Assembly: GCA_902773215.1 (NCBI GenBank) | Contig: CACYDQ010000184.1 | Location: 1 to 5,982, forward strand | DNA from: an uncultured Spirochaetaceae bacterium | Lineage (GTDB): Bacteria > Spirochaetota > Spirochaetia > Treponematales > Treponemataceae | Direction: 5' to 3' | Length of the DNA stretch: 5,982 nt | Shown here: one piece after another, positions 5,963 through 5,982 of the stretch | Numbering within the stretch: the stretch's first letter is position 1 | Layout: each line of letters opens with the position of its first letter | Position numbers and translations under genes: made by a program | The notes under the pieces: model-generated | The model's input: only the letters and a program-made list of their open reading frames with translations | Told to the model about the DNA's origin: nothing | The model's database searches: none

Positions 5963-5982
5963 ATGAAGGTGTTGGGCATAGA
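5963..5982 (+). CDS. tsaD: Probable start of tsaD (tRNA t6A37 synthesis), cut by the window edge
   Basis: Only six full codons plus two bases are present: ATG followed by KVLGI and then GA (Glu or Asp). The N-terminus MKVLGIE is the familiar opening of TsaD (Gcp), which transfers the threonylcarbamoyl group to A37 of ANN-decoding tRNAs. A Shine-Dalgarno (AAGGA, 5952-5956) lies six bases upstream. The gene starts 33 bases after the deacetylase stop with no terminator between, so co-transcription is likely. The identification rests on seven residues and is tentative. Confidence 0.55.

Noticed and set aside
1..5982. tRNA, rRNA, CRISPR arrays, transposase or integrase genes
   Set aside because: Nothing matching these was seen. 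Apart from the flanking gene-end duplication, no regularly spaced repeats or mobile-element genes are visible, and no gap between genes exceeds 100 bases.

Overview
The window is a moderately GC-rich bacterial segment with tightly packed genes. From left to right it holds: the 3' part of a fumarylacetoacetase-like (DUF5718-type) gene (+); a vapBC-type toxin-antitoxin pair (+); a two-gene minus-strand signalling operon made of a FIST-domain sensor protein followed by a soluble hybrid histidine kinase; a divergently transcribed membrane-anchored divergent polysaccharide deacetylase (+); and the first seven codons of what looks like tsaD (+). The taxon cannot be fixed from the sequence. The gene styles (FIST plus hybrid kinase, YibQ-like deacetylase next to tsaD, Phd/YefM-VapC module) would fit a host-associated spirochaete such as Treponema, but this is a weak inference.

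Left region (1-1564). The DUF5718-like gene ends at 706. The vapBC pair follows with its own strong promoter, an inverted repeat placed between -35 and -10, and a perfect Shine-Dalgarno. Just after the vapC stop, a second and slightly diverged copy of the last ~54 bases of the DUF5718-like gene appears, still in frame and ending in a stop codon (VLWQTVRA-stop versus VLWQTLRA-stop). The toxin-antitoxin pair, clearly poorer in GC than its flanks, is therefore bracketed by a duplicated gene end. This is the footprint of an insertion that left the target gene intact. The right copy ends exactly on the stop codon of the convergent kinase gene, which probably marks the older gene junction.

Middle region (1561-4859, minus strand). 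The FIST protein is upstream and the hybrid kinase (coiled coil, PAS-like region, HisKA, HATPase, receiver, Hpt) downstream. The kinase's ribosome binding site overlaps the FIST stop codon, so the two are probably translationally coupled. The kinase has no membrane segment, so the FIST protein is probably its cytoplasmic sensory input. The arrangement recalls the NosP-NahK nitric-oxide sensing pairs of proteobacteria.

Right region (4860-5982). The 77-base gap between the FIST gene and the deacetylase gene contains two opposed promoters that appear to share one palindromic -35 hexamer (TTGCAA), each with a 17-base spacer. The deacetylase promoter would place the transcription start at or one base before its ATG, giving a leaderless or nearly leaderless mRNA. 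The deacetylase is followed after 33 bases, with no visible terminator, by the tsaD-like start.
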